Shown: positions 1 to 8,921, counted from the first letter of the stretch. The stretch is DNA of 64,000 nt from Asaccharospora irregularis DSM 2635 (GCF_900129815.1 NZ_FQWX01000008.1:22356-86355); one strand, 5' to 3'. Numbers and translations are program-made. The notes: generated by a model not told the origin, from the sequence alone.

Positions 1-1155
1 AATGAAATAGATAATAGACTAGCTGAAAATAAAGAGAATTACTATTTTCAGCTAAATTTATTTAAAGAGGAGTTTTTGGTAGAAGAGTCCTATGTAAAAG
101 GAGGGATAGGTAATAAACTAAAAAACCTCTACGACCTAAAAAGCGATACAGAAACTATATTTACTACAATAGAAAATAAATTTATAGGTGGTTTAGCTAA
201 AAGTAATATAAGTCTTAATTATGATAAATTTATAAACTGTAGTTTTAAAGATATAAAATTTGAAAGTTGCACTTTTTATGGGACTATGTTTTCAAGTTGT
301 GATTTTAAAAATGTGGAATTTTCAAACTGTCTGTTTTTTGGATCATCAGGTATATTGTTTATTTCAAACTGTAACTTTCAAAACTGTAGTTTTAATAACT
401 GTAATATGGAAAATAGCTTAATTAGAGATTCAATTTTAGCAAATACTAAGTTTGTATTAAGCAATTTAAGAAATAGTATATTTGCAAAGGTTTGTTTAAA
501 TCAGATATCTATTATTGATTGTGATTTTAGATCCTTAAAAATTATAGATCACAATATAAAAGGATTTGAGTTTAGAGATAGTTTTGTAACGAAGTTTGAT
601 GAAGATACTTTTATATCCCCTATAGATTTAAATCAAACTAAAAAAGAACATTTGAAAGATGAGTTTTATGAAAGGTACTTTAAGTTTTATAAAATTATAT
701 CATCTAAATTTGCGGAAAACGGGTTATTAGATATATCTGGAAGTTATTACTATTTGTCTAAGAGTATTGAGAGGAAGGTACTAAAGGGAATAACAAAGAT
801 AAAGTCATATATTTTTTGGATGCTATGTGGATATGGGGAAAAGCCTACATATGCTTTAGTGACATCGCTAGAAATAATTCTGATTTTTACAATAATATAT
901 ATGTTTGCAGGTTTAAATATAAATGGAGATATAATAAACTACAGGCTGTTTATCATAAAAGATTTAGCTGACAAAAATCTAATTCTTGATTTTATGAAAT
1001 CCTTATATTTTAGTATAGTTACATTTACTACTGTTGGTTATGGAGATATAACACCAATAGGGTATAGTGTGATTTTATCGGGGATTGAAATGTTTTTAGG
1101 TGTGACAATGGTAGGAGTTTGGACGGCCACATTGGCTAGAAAAATTTCAAGGTAA
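1..1155 (+). CDS. Pentapeptide-repeat K+ channel-like protein (5' end outside window)
   Basis: The reading frame is open from base 1, so the gene probably starts before the window. A TTG at 76 preceded by AAGAGGAG is an alternative start. The N-terminal half has pentapeptide-type repeats with recurring F/C positions (CSF, CTF, CDF, CNF, roughly nt 230-560). The C-terminal part has a hydrophobic segment (near nt 860-920), then a pore loop with the potassium selectivity sequence TVGYGD at about nt 1030-1047 and a final membrane segment. This matches a two-transmembrane Ion_trans_2 channel fused to a cytoplasmic pentapeptide module. Potassium selectivity is inferred from the filter motif; the ligand or role of the repeat domain is unknown. 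Confidence 0.8.
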   Translation, partial: NEIDNRLAENKENYYFQLNLFKEEFLVEESYVKGGIGNKLKNLYDLKSDTETIFTTIENKFIGGLAKSNISLNYDKFINCSFKDIKFESCTFYGTMFSSCDFKNVEFSNCLFFGSSGILFISNCNFQNCSFNNCNMENSLIRDSILANTKFVLSNLRNSIFAKVCLNQISIIDCDFRSLKIIDHNIKGFEFRDSFVTKFDEDTFISPIDLNQTKKEHLKDEFYERYFKFYKIISSKFAENGLLDISGSYYYLSKSIERKVLKGITKIKSYIFWMLCGYGEKPTYALVTSLEIILIFTIIYMFAGLNINGDIINYRLFIIKDLADKNLILDFMKSLYFSIVTFTTVGYGDITPIGYSVILSGIEMFLGVTMVGVWTATLARKISR

Positions 1156-1247
1156 TTTAATAGTAATTGTTATTAAATGGTATAATATAATAAAAATAAT
1201 AGAATTTTATATCTACTAAGCTAGGTATAAAGGGAGGGATAAAGAAT

Positions 1248-2942
1248 ATGAAATTCTCAGATTTTGAATATAAAAGACCGGTATATGAAGATGTAAAAGT
1301 TGAGTTTTTATATATTGTAGGAGAAATAGAGAATTCGAGTACATATAAAGAGCAAAAAGAAAAAATAGACAAATTAAATGTACTTAGAAACACTGTGGAA
1401 ACTATGTCGACTATAGCATCTATAAGATACACTATAAATACAAGAGATGAGTTTTATGAAAAAGAAAGAGAATACTGGGATGAATACTCTCCGTTATATG
1501 ACGAATTAAATTCTAATTTTTATAAGGTAATCGTAAGTTCAAATTTTAAAGAAGATATAATAAAAGATTTTGGAGAACAGTTTTTTAATATAGCAAGCTA
1601 TTCACTAAAGAGCTTCTCACCTAAGATAATAAAGGACCTACAAGAAGAGAATAGATTGTGTTCTCAATATACAAAATTGATGGCTGGAGCTAAGATAAAT
1701 TATAAAGGTGAGGTATACAACCTATCTAAATTAGGAAAGTACATGTTAGGCAAAGACAGAGAAGAAAGAAGAACGTCATCTGAGGCTTACTACGGATATT
1801 TTAAAGATAATCAAGAAAAATTTGAAGAGTTGTTTGATAAGTTAGTAAAAATAAGAACGAATATAGCTAATAAGCTTGGATTTGAAGATTTTGTAGAATT
1901 AGGTTATATCAGAATGATGAGAACTGACTACAACGAGAAAATGGTAGAGAAATTTAGGGAACAAGTATTAGAATATATTGTTCCATTAGCAAATAAAATT
2001 TATAAAAGACAGGCAGAAAGACTAAATTTAGAAAAACTTACTTATATAGATGAGAACTTTGAATTCTTAAGTGGTAATGCAACACCTAAATGTAGTTCAA
2101 GGGAAATTATAGAAAATGGAAAGAAAATGTATAAAGAATTATCATCAGAAACAAGTGAATTTTTTAACTTTATGCTTGAAAATGAATTGATGGATTTAGT
2201 TACAAAGGAAGGAAAAGGTGCAGGAGGTTACTGTACGTACATCCCAAATTATAAATCGCCTTTTATATTTTCAAACTTCAATCAAACAGCTGATGATATA
2301 GATGTTTTGACTCATGAAGCAGGGCATGCATTCCAACTATATATGTCAAGAGACATAGATATGCCTGAGATAAACTTTCCTACCTATGAAAGTTGTGAAA
2401 TACACTCTATGAGTATGGAGTTTATAACTTGGCCTTGGATGGAGTTGTTTTTCAAAGAGGATTCTGAAAAATATAGATTTATTCATATGTCATCAGCTAT
2501 TAAATTTATACCATATGGTATAGTAGTTGATGAATTCCAACATTATGTATACAAACAGCCAGATTTAAGCAAGGAAGAAAGAAGAAATGTCTGGAGAAAT
2601 TTAGAAAAAAAATATCTTCCTCATAAGGATTACAGCGGCTGTGAATTCCTAGAAAATGGAGGATGGTGGTTCAAACAGGGGCATATATTCAAAAATCCAT
2701 TTTATTATGTTGATTATACATTAGCACAGATTTGTGCTCTTCAATTCTGGAAAAAGATTAGAGAGGACAAGAAAGGTGGATGGGATGACTATATAAATAT
2801 TTGCAAGGTTGGTGGAAGAAAGTCCTTCCTAGAAATAGTTAAAATAGGAAACCTGAAGTCTCCTTTTGAAGAGGGATGTGTAAGTAGTGTTATAGATAAT
2901 ATCGATGGTTGGTTAATGAGTATAGATGATAAAAATATGTAA
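1248..2942 (+). CDS. M3 family oligoendopeptidase
   Basis: A 564-residue cytoplasmic zinc metallopeptidase of the thimet/PepF-like M3 family. The zinc motif HEAGH is at residues 356-360 and a glutamate in ESCEIH (about residue 384) fits the third ligand. The start is ATG with AGGGAGGG upstream at good spacing. Length and the C-terminal helical region fit the M3 oligoendopeptidase group of clostridia. It probably trims short peptides to amino acids, which suits its position just upstream of an amino-acid fermentation operon. It appears monocistronic: a -10-like TATAAT lies at 1181-1186 and the spacer after its stop carries the promoters of the next operon. Confidence 0.9.
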   Translation: MKFSDFEYKRPVYEDVKVEFLYIVGEIENSSTYKEQKEKIDKLNVLRNTVETMSTIASIRYTINTRDEFYEKEREYWDEYSPLYDELNSNFYKVIVSSNFKEDIIKDFGEQFFNIASYSLKSFSPKIIKDLQEENRLCSQYTKLMAGAKINYKGEVYNLSKLGKYMLGKDREERRTSSEAYYGYFKDNQEKFEELFDKLVKIRTNIANKLGFEDFVELGYIRMMRTDYNEKMVEKFREQVLEYIVPLANKIYKRQAERLNLEKLTYIDENFEFLSGNATPKCSSREIIENGKKMYKELSSETSEFFNFMLENELMDLVTKEGKGAGGYCTYIPNYKSPFIFSNFNQTADDIDVLTHEAGHAFQLYMSRDIDMPEINFPTYESCEIHSMSMEFITWPWMELFFKEDSEKYRFIHMSSAIKFIPYGIVVDEFQHYVYKQPDLSKEERRNVWRNLEKKYLPHKDYSGCEFLENGGWWFKQGHIFKNPFYYVDYTLAQICALQFWKKIREDKKGGWDDYINICKVGGRKSFLEIVKIGNLKSPFEEGCVSSVIDNIDGWLMSIDDKNM

Positions 2943-3011
2943 TTAAAATAGTGTTCAAAAAATGTACACAAAAAAATCAAAAAAAGTGTTTGAATTTAGA
3001 CAAAAAAGCAT

Positions 3012-3017
3012 TATACT
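3012..3017 (+). promoter_or_regulatory. Putative distal grd promoter (-35 at 2990)
   Basis: TTGAAT at 2990-2995, a 16-base spacer and TATACT at 3012-3017. The -10 sits inside a perfect palindrome, ATACTTAAAGTAT, which could also bind a regulator. Confidence 0.45.
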
Positions 3018-3216
3018 TAAAGTATAAGATAAGTAAAAAATAGAAGAGCATCCAATTAAAGTATGTATAACTACTATGAAACTATATTAAAGTATTGTAA
3101 TAATCAAAAAGTAGTTTATTTAAGAAATAAAAATGATAAAAAAGCTATAATTTAAACGGTGTTCAAAAAATGTACAAAAAAATAAAAAAAGTGTTTAAAA
3201 TTAAACAAAAATAGTT

Positions 3217-3222
3217 TATACT
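3217..3222 (+). promoter_or_regulatory. Putative proximal grd promoter (-35 at 3194)
   Basis: TTTAAA at 3194-3199, a 17-base spacer and TATACT at 3217-3222, about 45 bases before the riboswitch aptamer. It is the second copy of the duplicated module, and the palindrome seen in the first copy is degraded here. Confidence 0.45.
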
Positions 3223-3267
3223 TAAATCATAAGATAAATAAAAGAAATAAATAAAAAATATAAATAT

Positions 3268-3395
3268 ATCCGAGTGAAGGATGTAGGAGACGGTTTCTTA
3301 AATGAAACGGCCGAAGGGACAAGTTTAATCTTCCCCAAAGATTAAATGAAATTCTCAGGTAAAAGGATTACAGCCGGACGGAACTCTGGAAGAAG
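3268..3395 (+). promoter_or_regulatory. Glycine riboswitch aptamer
   Basis: The hallmark sequences of glycine aptamers occur in order: GGAGACGG, GCCGAAGGGACAAG (3310-3323), TTCTCAGGTAAAAGGA (about 3352-3366) and GGAACTCTGGAAG (3380-3392). Only one full aptamer is visible, so this looks like a single-aptamer type rather than the classic tandem. It is followed directly by a terminator and then grdX, so it would control glycine reductase expression at transcription elongation. Confidence 0.85.
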
Positions 3396-3398
3396 TTG

Positions 3399-3446
3399 AA
3401 ACAGAGAAAGCAAATTAGAGGGATTTGTTTTCTCTGTTTTTATTTT
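3399..3446 (+). terminator. Riboswitch expression-platform terminator
   Basis: A long stem pairs AAACAGAGAAAGCAAAT with ATTTGTTTTCTCTGTTT, followed by TTTTTATTTTA. It lies between the glycine aptamer and grdX. The aptamer 3' CTCTG (3384-3388) could alternatively pair with CAGAG of the terminator's left arm. Confidence 0.8.
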
Positions 3447-3511
3447 ATACTATGTTAAAAAACCAACGAAAACAGACAGTAAAAATTCGCTTATGAAGGA
3501 GGAGATGCAAT

Positions 3512-3883
3512 ATGTTAATAGTGACTAATAATCCTATGGTTAAGGAAAACGATTCCTGTGGCAAGGAAATATTATTCATAGAGGGAACTTATAGTGACAT
3601 TCTAAAAGAATGTAGAGATCTTATCCATAAAGGATATGAGTTATTATCTCATCCGCTTTATTCTAGTGTTAAACCAAATGAAACACCTTATAGAACTATA
3701 ATATTAAAAGATAGTGCTGCAGCAGACAATAATTCAATAATTTTAATAGAAGAAGCAATAAACACATCGACTAAATTTCAAAATGACAAAATGACACCAA
3801 ATTGGACAAAAAGAGTATTAGAAGATTTTCAAGTGATTGACTATGATATATTTAATAATACAATACAAAGAATACAATATTAA
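3512..3883 (+). CDS. grdX: GrdX, glycine reductase operon protein of unknown role
   Basis: A 123-residue soluble protein starting at ATG after a strong AAGGAGGAGA site. It is the first gene behind the glycine riboswitch and precedes trxB. This is the usual place of grdX in Stickland glycine reductase operons, and length and context fit. No catalytic motif or membrane segment is seen. It is not known to be part of the purified reductase complex, so its role (regulatory or assembly) stays open. The assignment rests mainly on operon position and on general resemblance of sequences such as the YKGYELLSHPLYSSVKPNETPY-type region. Confidence 0.8.
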   Translation: MLIVTNNPMVKENDSCGKEILFIEGTYSDILKECRDLIHKGYELLSHPLYSSVKPNETPYRTIILKDSAAADNNSIILIEEAINTSTKFQNDKMTPNWTKRVLEDFQVIDYDIFNNTIQRIQY

Positions 3884-4021
3884 ACTTAAATCACTTACCA
3901 AATATTTAAAACTGAAGGTACATATTGACGAAAAAGATATTTTATTGTTAGATTTTTAATTAACGAGGCTTGATTTACTTTTAAGTTACTAAGGAAATAA
4001 ATTTTTACAAATAAATTTGTA

Positions 4022-4077
4022 AGAAGTTTATTGATAGAATCAAAAAAATGTATTTTACGCAAGGGGGATAAAGTTAA
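4022..4077 (+). other. Leader of trxB with upstream dyad
   Basis: The 194 bases between grdX and trxB contain a perfect 8-bp dyad (TTACAAAT-AA-ATTTGTAA, about 4006-4023) with no T tract. A strong AAGGGGGAT site then precedes trxB. The gap could hold an internal processing site or weak promoter; nothing firmer is visible. Confidence 0.3.
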
Positions 4078-5031
4078 ATGGAAAATTTATACGATCTAAT
4101 TATAATTGGGTCAGGACCAGCTGGACTATCTGCAGCGCTTTATGGTGCTAGAGCCAAATTAAAAACATTGATAATAGAAAAAGGCAAGACTGGTGGGCAA
4201 ATAGTAATCACTCATGAGGTTGCTAACTACCCAGGATCTATACAAGATGCTTCAGGACCAAAGTTAGTAGCTAGAATGGTAGAACAGTGCAAAGAGTTTG
4301 GTGCTGAAATGGTAAGAGATAACGTAGTAAGTACAGATTTAGATTCAAATATAAAAGTAGTAAAAGGAGAAAAAGGCGAGTATAGAGGCAAGACAGTTAT
4401 AGTTGCAACAGGAGCTAATCCAAGAAAGTTAGATGTACCTGGTGAAAAAGAATTTACAGGAAAAGGTGTATCTTACTGTGCTACTTGTGATGGTGACTTC
4501 TTTACAGATTTAGAAGTATTTGTAATAGGTGGAGGAGACAGTGCTGTTGAAGAGGCAATGTTCTTAACTAAGTTTGCTAGAAAGGTTACAATAGTTCACA
4601 GAAGAGATGCATTCCGCTGTGCTAAATCAGTAGAGGAAAAAGCAAGACAAAACCCTAAGATAGAATTCTTACTTGATACAGTTATAGAAGAGCTAAAAGG
4701 CGATGGAGTACTAGAGTCTATAGTATTTAAAAACAAAAAAACTGGAGAAATAAGTGAGTACGTTGCAGATGAAGATGATGGAATTTTAGGAGCATTTGTA
4801 TTTGTTGGTTTAGTACCACAAACAGAATTATTCAAAGGAAAGATAGATATGGATTCTGCTGGATATATAATAACTGATGCAGACATGAAAACTAATATAG
4901 ATGGGGTATTTGCAGCTGGTGACTGTAGAGTTAAGTCACTAAGACAAGTGGTTACAGCTACTAATGATGGAGCTATAGCTGCTGTGATAGCTGAGAAATA
5001 TATAACAGAATTCTTTAAAGAAGAACAATAA
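4078..5031 (+). CDS. trxB: Thioredoxin reductase of the glycine reductase system
   Basis: A 317-residue FAD-dependent disulfide reductase. It has the FAD-binding GSGPAG at residues 11-16, the redox pair C134-A-T-C137, the second nucleotide-binding GGGDSAVEEA and the HRRD sequence typical of NADPH-using enzymes, and the C-terminal GDCR FAD motif. It reduces the thioredoxin encoded next door, which feeds electrons to the selenoprotein GrdA and GrdB cycle. It is co-transcribed with trxA 63 bases downstream. NADPH as donor is inferred from the HRRD motif. Confidence 0.95.
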   Translation: MENLYDLIIIGSGPAGLSAALYGARAKLKTLIIEKGKTGGQIVITHEVANYPGSIQDASGPKLVARMVEQCKEFGAEMVRDNVVSTDLDSNIKVVKGEKGEYRGKTVIVATGANPRKLDVPGEKEFTGKGVSYCATCDGDFFTDLEVFVIGGGDSAVEEAMFLTKFARKVTIVHRRDAFRCAKSVEEKARQNPKIEFLLDTVIEELKGDGVLESIVFKNKKTGEISEYVADEDDGILGAFVFVGLVPQTELFKGKIDMDSAGYIITDADMKTNIDGVFAAGDCRVKSLRQVVTATNDGAIAAVIAEKYITEFFKEEQ

Positions 5032-5094
5032 ATAATTAAATCGTAGGTTAATAGGTTATATAATCTACAACTATAAAATAAAGGGGGATATAAA

Positions 5095-5412
5095 ATGATC
5101 GCTTTAGACAAAAATACTTTTGAAGAAGAAGTGAAAAATCAAGAAGGGCTAGTTTTAGTAGACTTCTGGAGTGAAGGGTGTGAACCTTGTAAGGCATTAT
5201 TACCAGATATAGAGAGAATGTCTAATGAATATGGTGAAAGCCTTAAGTTCTGTAAGCTAGATACTACTAAAGCAAGAAGATTAGCTATAAAGGAAAAGGT
5301 ATTAGGACTTCCAACAATAGCTGTATACAAGGATGGAACTAAAATAGATGAACTTACTAAGGATGATGCAACTGTATCTAATATAGAAGAAATGATAAAG
5401 AAATACATCTAA
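5095..5412 (+). CDS. trxA: Thioredoxin of the glycine reductase system
   Basis: A 105-residue thioredoxin. The active site reads W-S-E-G-C29-E-P-C32, not the common WCGPC; operon-specific thioredoxins of amino-acid reductases often have such GCxPC variants. The cis-proline loop GLPTIAVY is present. It passes electrons from TrxB to the oxidised Cys/Sec pair of GrdA after each turnover. The start ATG follows AAAGGGGGATATAAA. Confidence 0.95.
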   Translation: MIALDKNTFEEEVKNQEGLVLVDFWSEGCEPCKALLPDIERMSNEYGESLKFCKLDTTKARRLAIKEKVLGLPTIAVYKDGTKIDELTKDDATVSNIEEMIKKYI

Positions 5413-5507
5413 TATCAGCAAAATTAGTGCAACAAATTCAAGTTAAGTTGTTATAAATTTGGCAGAGCCAAATCTATATATATAAAAATTTATTGGGGGG
5501 TGAAAGT

Positions 5508-6794
5508 ATGCGTCTTGAATTAGGAAAAATCTTTATAAAGGATGTCCAATTTGGAGATGTTACAGAAGTTAAAGACGGAGTACTATATATTAATAAAGAA
5601 GAGATGTTAAGTGAGATAGGCGGAGATGAACACATAAAGTCTATAGATTTAGAGTTAGTTCATCCTGGAGATAGTGTAAGAATAATGCCTGTAAAAGACG
5701 TTATAGAGCCAAGAGTTAAGGTTGAAGGTAGAGGGGGAATATTCCCAGGTATAATATCTAAGGTTGATACTGTTGGAGAAGGTAGAACTCATGCATTAAA
5801 AGGTGTAGGAGTTGTGACTACTGGTAAAATAGTAGGATTCCAAGAAGGTATAATAGATATGACTGGCCCAGGAGCTAAGTATAGCCCATTCTCTACACTA
5901 CACAATGTTGTAGTGGTAGCTGAACCAGTAGATGGATTAAAGCAGCATGATCATGAAAAAGCTGTTAGAATGATAGGATTTAAATCAGCAGCTTACTTAG
6001 GAGAGGCAGCTAGAAACATCACTCCTGATGAAGTAAAAGTATATGAAACTAAGCCTGTATTAGAAGCTATAAATGAAAACCCAGAACTTCCAAAAGTAGG
6101 GTATGTGTATATGCTTCAAACTCAAGGATTACTTCATGATACATATGTATATGGAGTAGATGCTAAACAAATAGTTCCAACTATACTATACCCAACTGAG
6201 GTAATGGATGGTGCTGTTGTAAGTGGAAACTGTGTTTCTGCATGTGATAAGAACCCTTCTTACGCACATTTAAATAATGGAATAATAGAAGAGTTATATG
6301 AGAAACATGGAAAAGAAATAAACTTCATGGGTGTTATAATCACTAATGAAAACGTATACCTAACAGATAAAGAAAGATCTTCTAACTGGACTGCTAAATT
6401 ATGTAAATTCTTAGGATTAGATGCTGTTATAGTATCTCAAGAAGGATTTGGCAACCCAGATACAGACTTAATAATGAACTGTAAGAAGATAGAAAAAGAA
6501 GGAATAAAAACTGTTATAGTAACTGATGAGTATGCAGGCCGTGATGGAGCTTCTCAATCACTTGCAGACGCAGATGTAAGTGCTAATGCAGTTGTTACTG
6601 GAGGAAATGCTAACCAGGTTGTATTATTACCTAAGTTAGATAGAGTTATAGGTCACGTTGAAGTAGCTGATGTTATAGCTGGTGGATTTGCTGGAAGTTT
6701 AAGAGAAGATGGAAGCATTGAAGCTGAGATACAAGTTATAACTGGGGCAACTAACGAGGCAGGATTTGGATATTTAACAGCTAAAGGATACTAA
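5508..6794 (+). CDS. grdE: Glycine reductase component B, GrdE proprotein
   Basis: A 428-residue proprotein starting at ATG 5508, eight bases after a GGGGGGTG ribosome site; the TTG at 5493 overlaps that site and is not used. GrdE is cleaved between Asn and Cys so that the new N-terminal Cys becomes a pyruvoyl group, which binds glycine as a Schiff base. The candidate site is in SGNCVSACDKNPSYAHL, with the Cys at residue 242. The two products join GrdB to form substrate-specific protein B. It is followed by an AT-rich tandem repeat before grdA. Confidence 0.95.
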   Translation: MRLELGKIFIKDVQFGDVTEVKDGVLYINKEEMLSEIGGDEHIKSIDLELVHPGDSVRIMPVKDVIEPRVKVEGRGGIFPGIISKVDTVGEGRTHALKGVGVVTTGKIVGFQEGIIDMTGPGAKYSPFSTLHNVVVVAEPVDGLKQHDHEKAVRMIGFKSAAYLGEAARNITPDEVKVYETKPVLEAINENPELPKVGYVYMLQTQGLLHDTYVYGVDAKQIVPTILYPTEVMDGAVVSGNCVSACDKNPSYAHLNNGIIEELYEKHGKEINFMGVIITNENVYLTDKERSSNWTAKLCKFLGLDAVIVSQEGFGNPDTDLIMNCKKIEKEGIKTVIVTDEYAGRDGASQSLADADVSANAVVTGGNANQVVLLPKLDRVIGHVEVADVIAGGFAGSLREDGSIEAEIQVITGATNEAGFGYLTAKGY

Positions 6795-6920
6795 GACTAA
6801 GATATGATACTAAAAAATAAAACTAAGATTGATACTAAAACTAAGATTGATACTAAAACTAAAATTGATACTAGAACTAAGATATGATACGATACTAAAA
6901 CTAAGATTTGATTTTAAAAT
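6791..6920 (+). repeat. Imperfect tandem repeat between grdE and grdA
   Basis: About six imperfect copies of an 18-base unit resembling GATACTAAAACTAAGATT start right after the grdE stop codon. No open frame or terminator is visible in the repeat. Confidence 0.7.
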
Positions 6921-6971
6921 AAACTATACACTATAAATTAAAAATATATGAAAAATTGAAAGGAGATTGTT

Positions 6972-7448
6972 ATGAGCGTACTTGAGAATAAAAAAGTAAT
7001 CATAATAGGTGACCGTGACGGTATACCTGGACCAGCAATAGAAGAGTGTGTAAGAACAGTAGATGGAGCAGAGGTAATATTTTCTTCAACAGAATGTTTT
7101 GTCTGAACTGCTGCTGGGGCTATGGACTTAGAAAACCAAAAGAGAGTTAAAGAAGCTGCTGATAAACATGGAGCAGAAAATCTTGTGGTTTTACTAGGTG
7201 CAGCAGAAGCCGAAGCTGCAGGTCTTGCAGCTGAAACAGTAACAGCAGGAGATCCAACATTCGCTGGACCACTAGCTGGAGTTGAGTTAGGACTTAGAGT
7301 ATATCATGTTGTAGAAAACGAAATGAAAGAATCATTTGACGAAAGTGTTTACGAAGATCAAATAAGTATGATGGAAATGGTACTAGAAGTTGATGAAATA
7401 GTAGAAGAAATGGAAAGTATAAGAGGAGAATTTTGTAAGTTTGCTTAG
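6972..7448 (+). CDS. grdA: Glycine/sarcosine/betaine reductase selenoprotein A (Sec at codon 45)
   Basis: The gene starts at ATG 6972 after AAAGGAGATTGTT. It reads through an in-frame TGA at 7104-7106 as selenocysteine, giving 158 residues. The motif is C42-F-V-U45-T-A-A-G, the CxxU redox site that carries the carboxymethyl group as a selenoether. A conventional gene caller would wrongly stop at the TGA or start at 7122. GrdA is the shared small acidic carrier between proteins B and C and is re-reduced by thioredoxin. No clear SECIS hairpin could be drawn by eye just after the TGA, so the Sec call rests on the conserved CFVU context and operon. Confidence 0.95.
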
Positions 7449-7473
7449 AATCTAAAGTAGAGGGGTGATATAT

Positions 7474-8784
7474 ATGGGAAAAGTAAGAGCGGTTCATTAT
7501 GTTAACCAATTCTTCGCAGGAATCGGAGGAGAGGAAAAAGCTGATACTGTACCTCATATTGCAGAAGCTTTACCACCAATAAGTTTACAATTAGGTAAAG
7601 TTTTAGGTGAAGAAATAGAAGTTGTTGGAACAGTAGTGTGTGGAGATACTTATTTCAACGAAAATTTAGAAACTGCAAGAGCAGAAGTTTTGGAAATGAT
7701 AAAAGGATTAAAGCCAGAACTTTTCATAGCAGGCCCTGCTTTTAATGCTGGAAGATATGGGGTTGCCGCTGGTGAGATAACTAAGGCTGTACAGGAAAGT
7801 TTAGGCATACCTTGTCTGACTGGGATGTATATAGAAAATCCAGGAGCGGATATGTACAAAAAAGATGTTTATGTAATAGAGACATCTGACTCAGCTGCAG
7901 GAATGAGAAAAGCGCTTCCTAAGATGGGTAAATTAGCAAAGAAATTAGTTAACAAAGAAGAAATAGGCTCACCTAAAGAAGAAGGATACATGGAAAGAGG
8001 AATAAGAGTAAACTTCTTCCATGAAGAAAGAGGAGCCAAAAGAGCTGTAGATATGCTTTTAAAGAAAATAAAAGGTGAAGAATTTGTTACTGAATACCCA
8101 ATGCCTAGCTTTGATAGAGTTGAACCAAATAAGGCTATAAAGGATCTATCTACTGCTAAAATAGCATTAGTTACATCTGGTGGTATAGTACCAAAAGGAA
8201 ACCCAGACAGAATAGAATCATCTTCTGCTTCTAAGTATGGAGAGTATTCAATAGAAGGTTTTAATGATTTAACTGAGGAAACTCATGAAACTGCTCATGG
8301 TGGATACGACCCAGTATACGCTAATCTTGATTCTGATAGAGTACTTCCAGTTGACGTACTTAGAGACTTAGAAAAAGAAGGTGTAATAGGAAAGCTACAC
8401 GAGTTATTCTATACTACAGTTGGTAATGGTACATCTGTTGCAAACTCAAAAGCATATGCTTCAGAATTTGCTCAAAAGCTTATAGCTGATGGTGTAGACG
8501 CTGTAATTCTTACTTCTACGTGAGGTACTTGTACGCGTTGCGGTGCAACGATGGTAAAAGAAATAGAAAGAGCAGGATTACCAGTAGTTCATATATGTAC
8601 AGTAGTTCCTATATCTTTAACAGTTGGAGCAAATAGAATAGTTCCAGCAATAGCAATACCTTATCCTCTTGGAAACCCATCATTAGATGCTGCTGAAGAA
8701 AAGCAAGTAAGAAGAGGAATTGTAGAAAAAGCTTTAGAAGCTTTAACTACAGAAGTTGAAGGTCAAACAGTATTTGAAGGATAA
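7474..8784 (+). CDS. grdB: Glycine reductase component B, selenoprotein GrdB (Sec at codon 350)
   Basis: The start is ATG 7474, six bases after AGGGGTG. An in-frame TGA at 8521-8523 encodes Sec350 in the motif U-G-T-C-T-R-C-G, and the full product is 436 residues. GrdB pairs with pyruvoyl-containing GrdE; its Sec attacks the bound glycine so that the carboxymethyl group can pass to GrdA. A short hairpin nine bases after the TGA is a good SECIS candidate. Treating the TGA as a stop would split the gene into 7465-8523 and 8551-8784 pieces. Confidence 0.95.
8532..8556 (+). promoter_or_regulatory. Candidate SECIS hairpin in grdB
   Basis: A perfect stem pairs CGTTGC (8536-8541) with GCAACG (8545-8550) around a GGT loop. 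A lower TAC/GTA helix (8532-8534 with 8554-8556) adds a bulge. It starts nine bases after the Sec TGA, as expected for a bacterial SECIS read by SelB. Confidence 0.6.
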
Positions 8785-8845
8785 TACAAATAAAAAATAT
8801 AAAAATAATACAAATAAAAATAATACAAATAAAAATAATACAAAT
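8785..8845 (+). repeat. AT-rich tandem repeat after grdB
   Basis: About four copies of a 15-base unit, AATAATACAAATAAA, run from the grdB stop to the following inverted repeat. Confidence 0.7.
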
Positions 8846-8885
8846 AGTTGGACTTATACTTATATGTATAGGTATAAGTCCAACT
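8846..8885 (+). other. 19-bp hairpin between grdB and grdC
   Basis: AGTTGGACTTATACTTATA pairs with its complement across a TG loop, with one G-U pair. It is followed by A-rich rather than T-rich sequence, so it is unlikely to be an intrinsic terminator on the + strand. It may protect or process the operon mRNA and set different levels of the upstream and downstream genes. Confidence 0.6.
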
Positions 8886-8921
8886 AAAAAAGTAAATAAA
8901 ATAAACAAAAGGGGGGCTGTT

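Larger units (their letters stand above)
2951..3240 (+). repeat. Duplicated promoter module upstream of the grd operon
   Basis: Two similar ~85-base blocks begin with GTGTTCAAAAAATGTACA at 2951 and 3159. Both continue through an A-rich stretch, a GTGTTT box and TTATACTTAAA. Block 1 gives TTGAAT (2990-2995), 16 bases, TATACT (3012-3017). Block 2 gives TTTAAA (3194-3199), 17 bases, TATACT (3217-3222). The layout suggests tandem promoters created by a local duplication and sharing an upstream TGTACA-containing site. Confidence 0.6.

Noticed and set aside
4596..5111. Long minus-strand open frame opposite trxB
   Set aside because: It is a shadow of trxB with no ribosome site and no meaningful protein pattern.
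7122..7448. Separate short gene starting at ATG 7122
   Set aside because: It is the part of grdA after the selenocysteine TGA at 7104; the whole frame from 6972 encodes GrdA.
8551..8784. Separate 77-residue gene starting at ATG 8551
   Set aside because: It is the C-terminal part of grdB after the selenocysteine TGA at 8521.
8846..8885. Hairpin between grdB and grdC as an operon terminator
   Set aside because: It is followed by an A-rich stretch, not a T tract, and grdC and grdD belong to the same pathway, so full termination here is unlikely.
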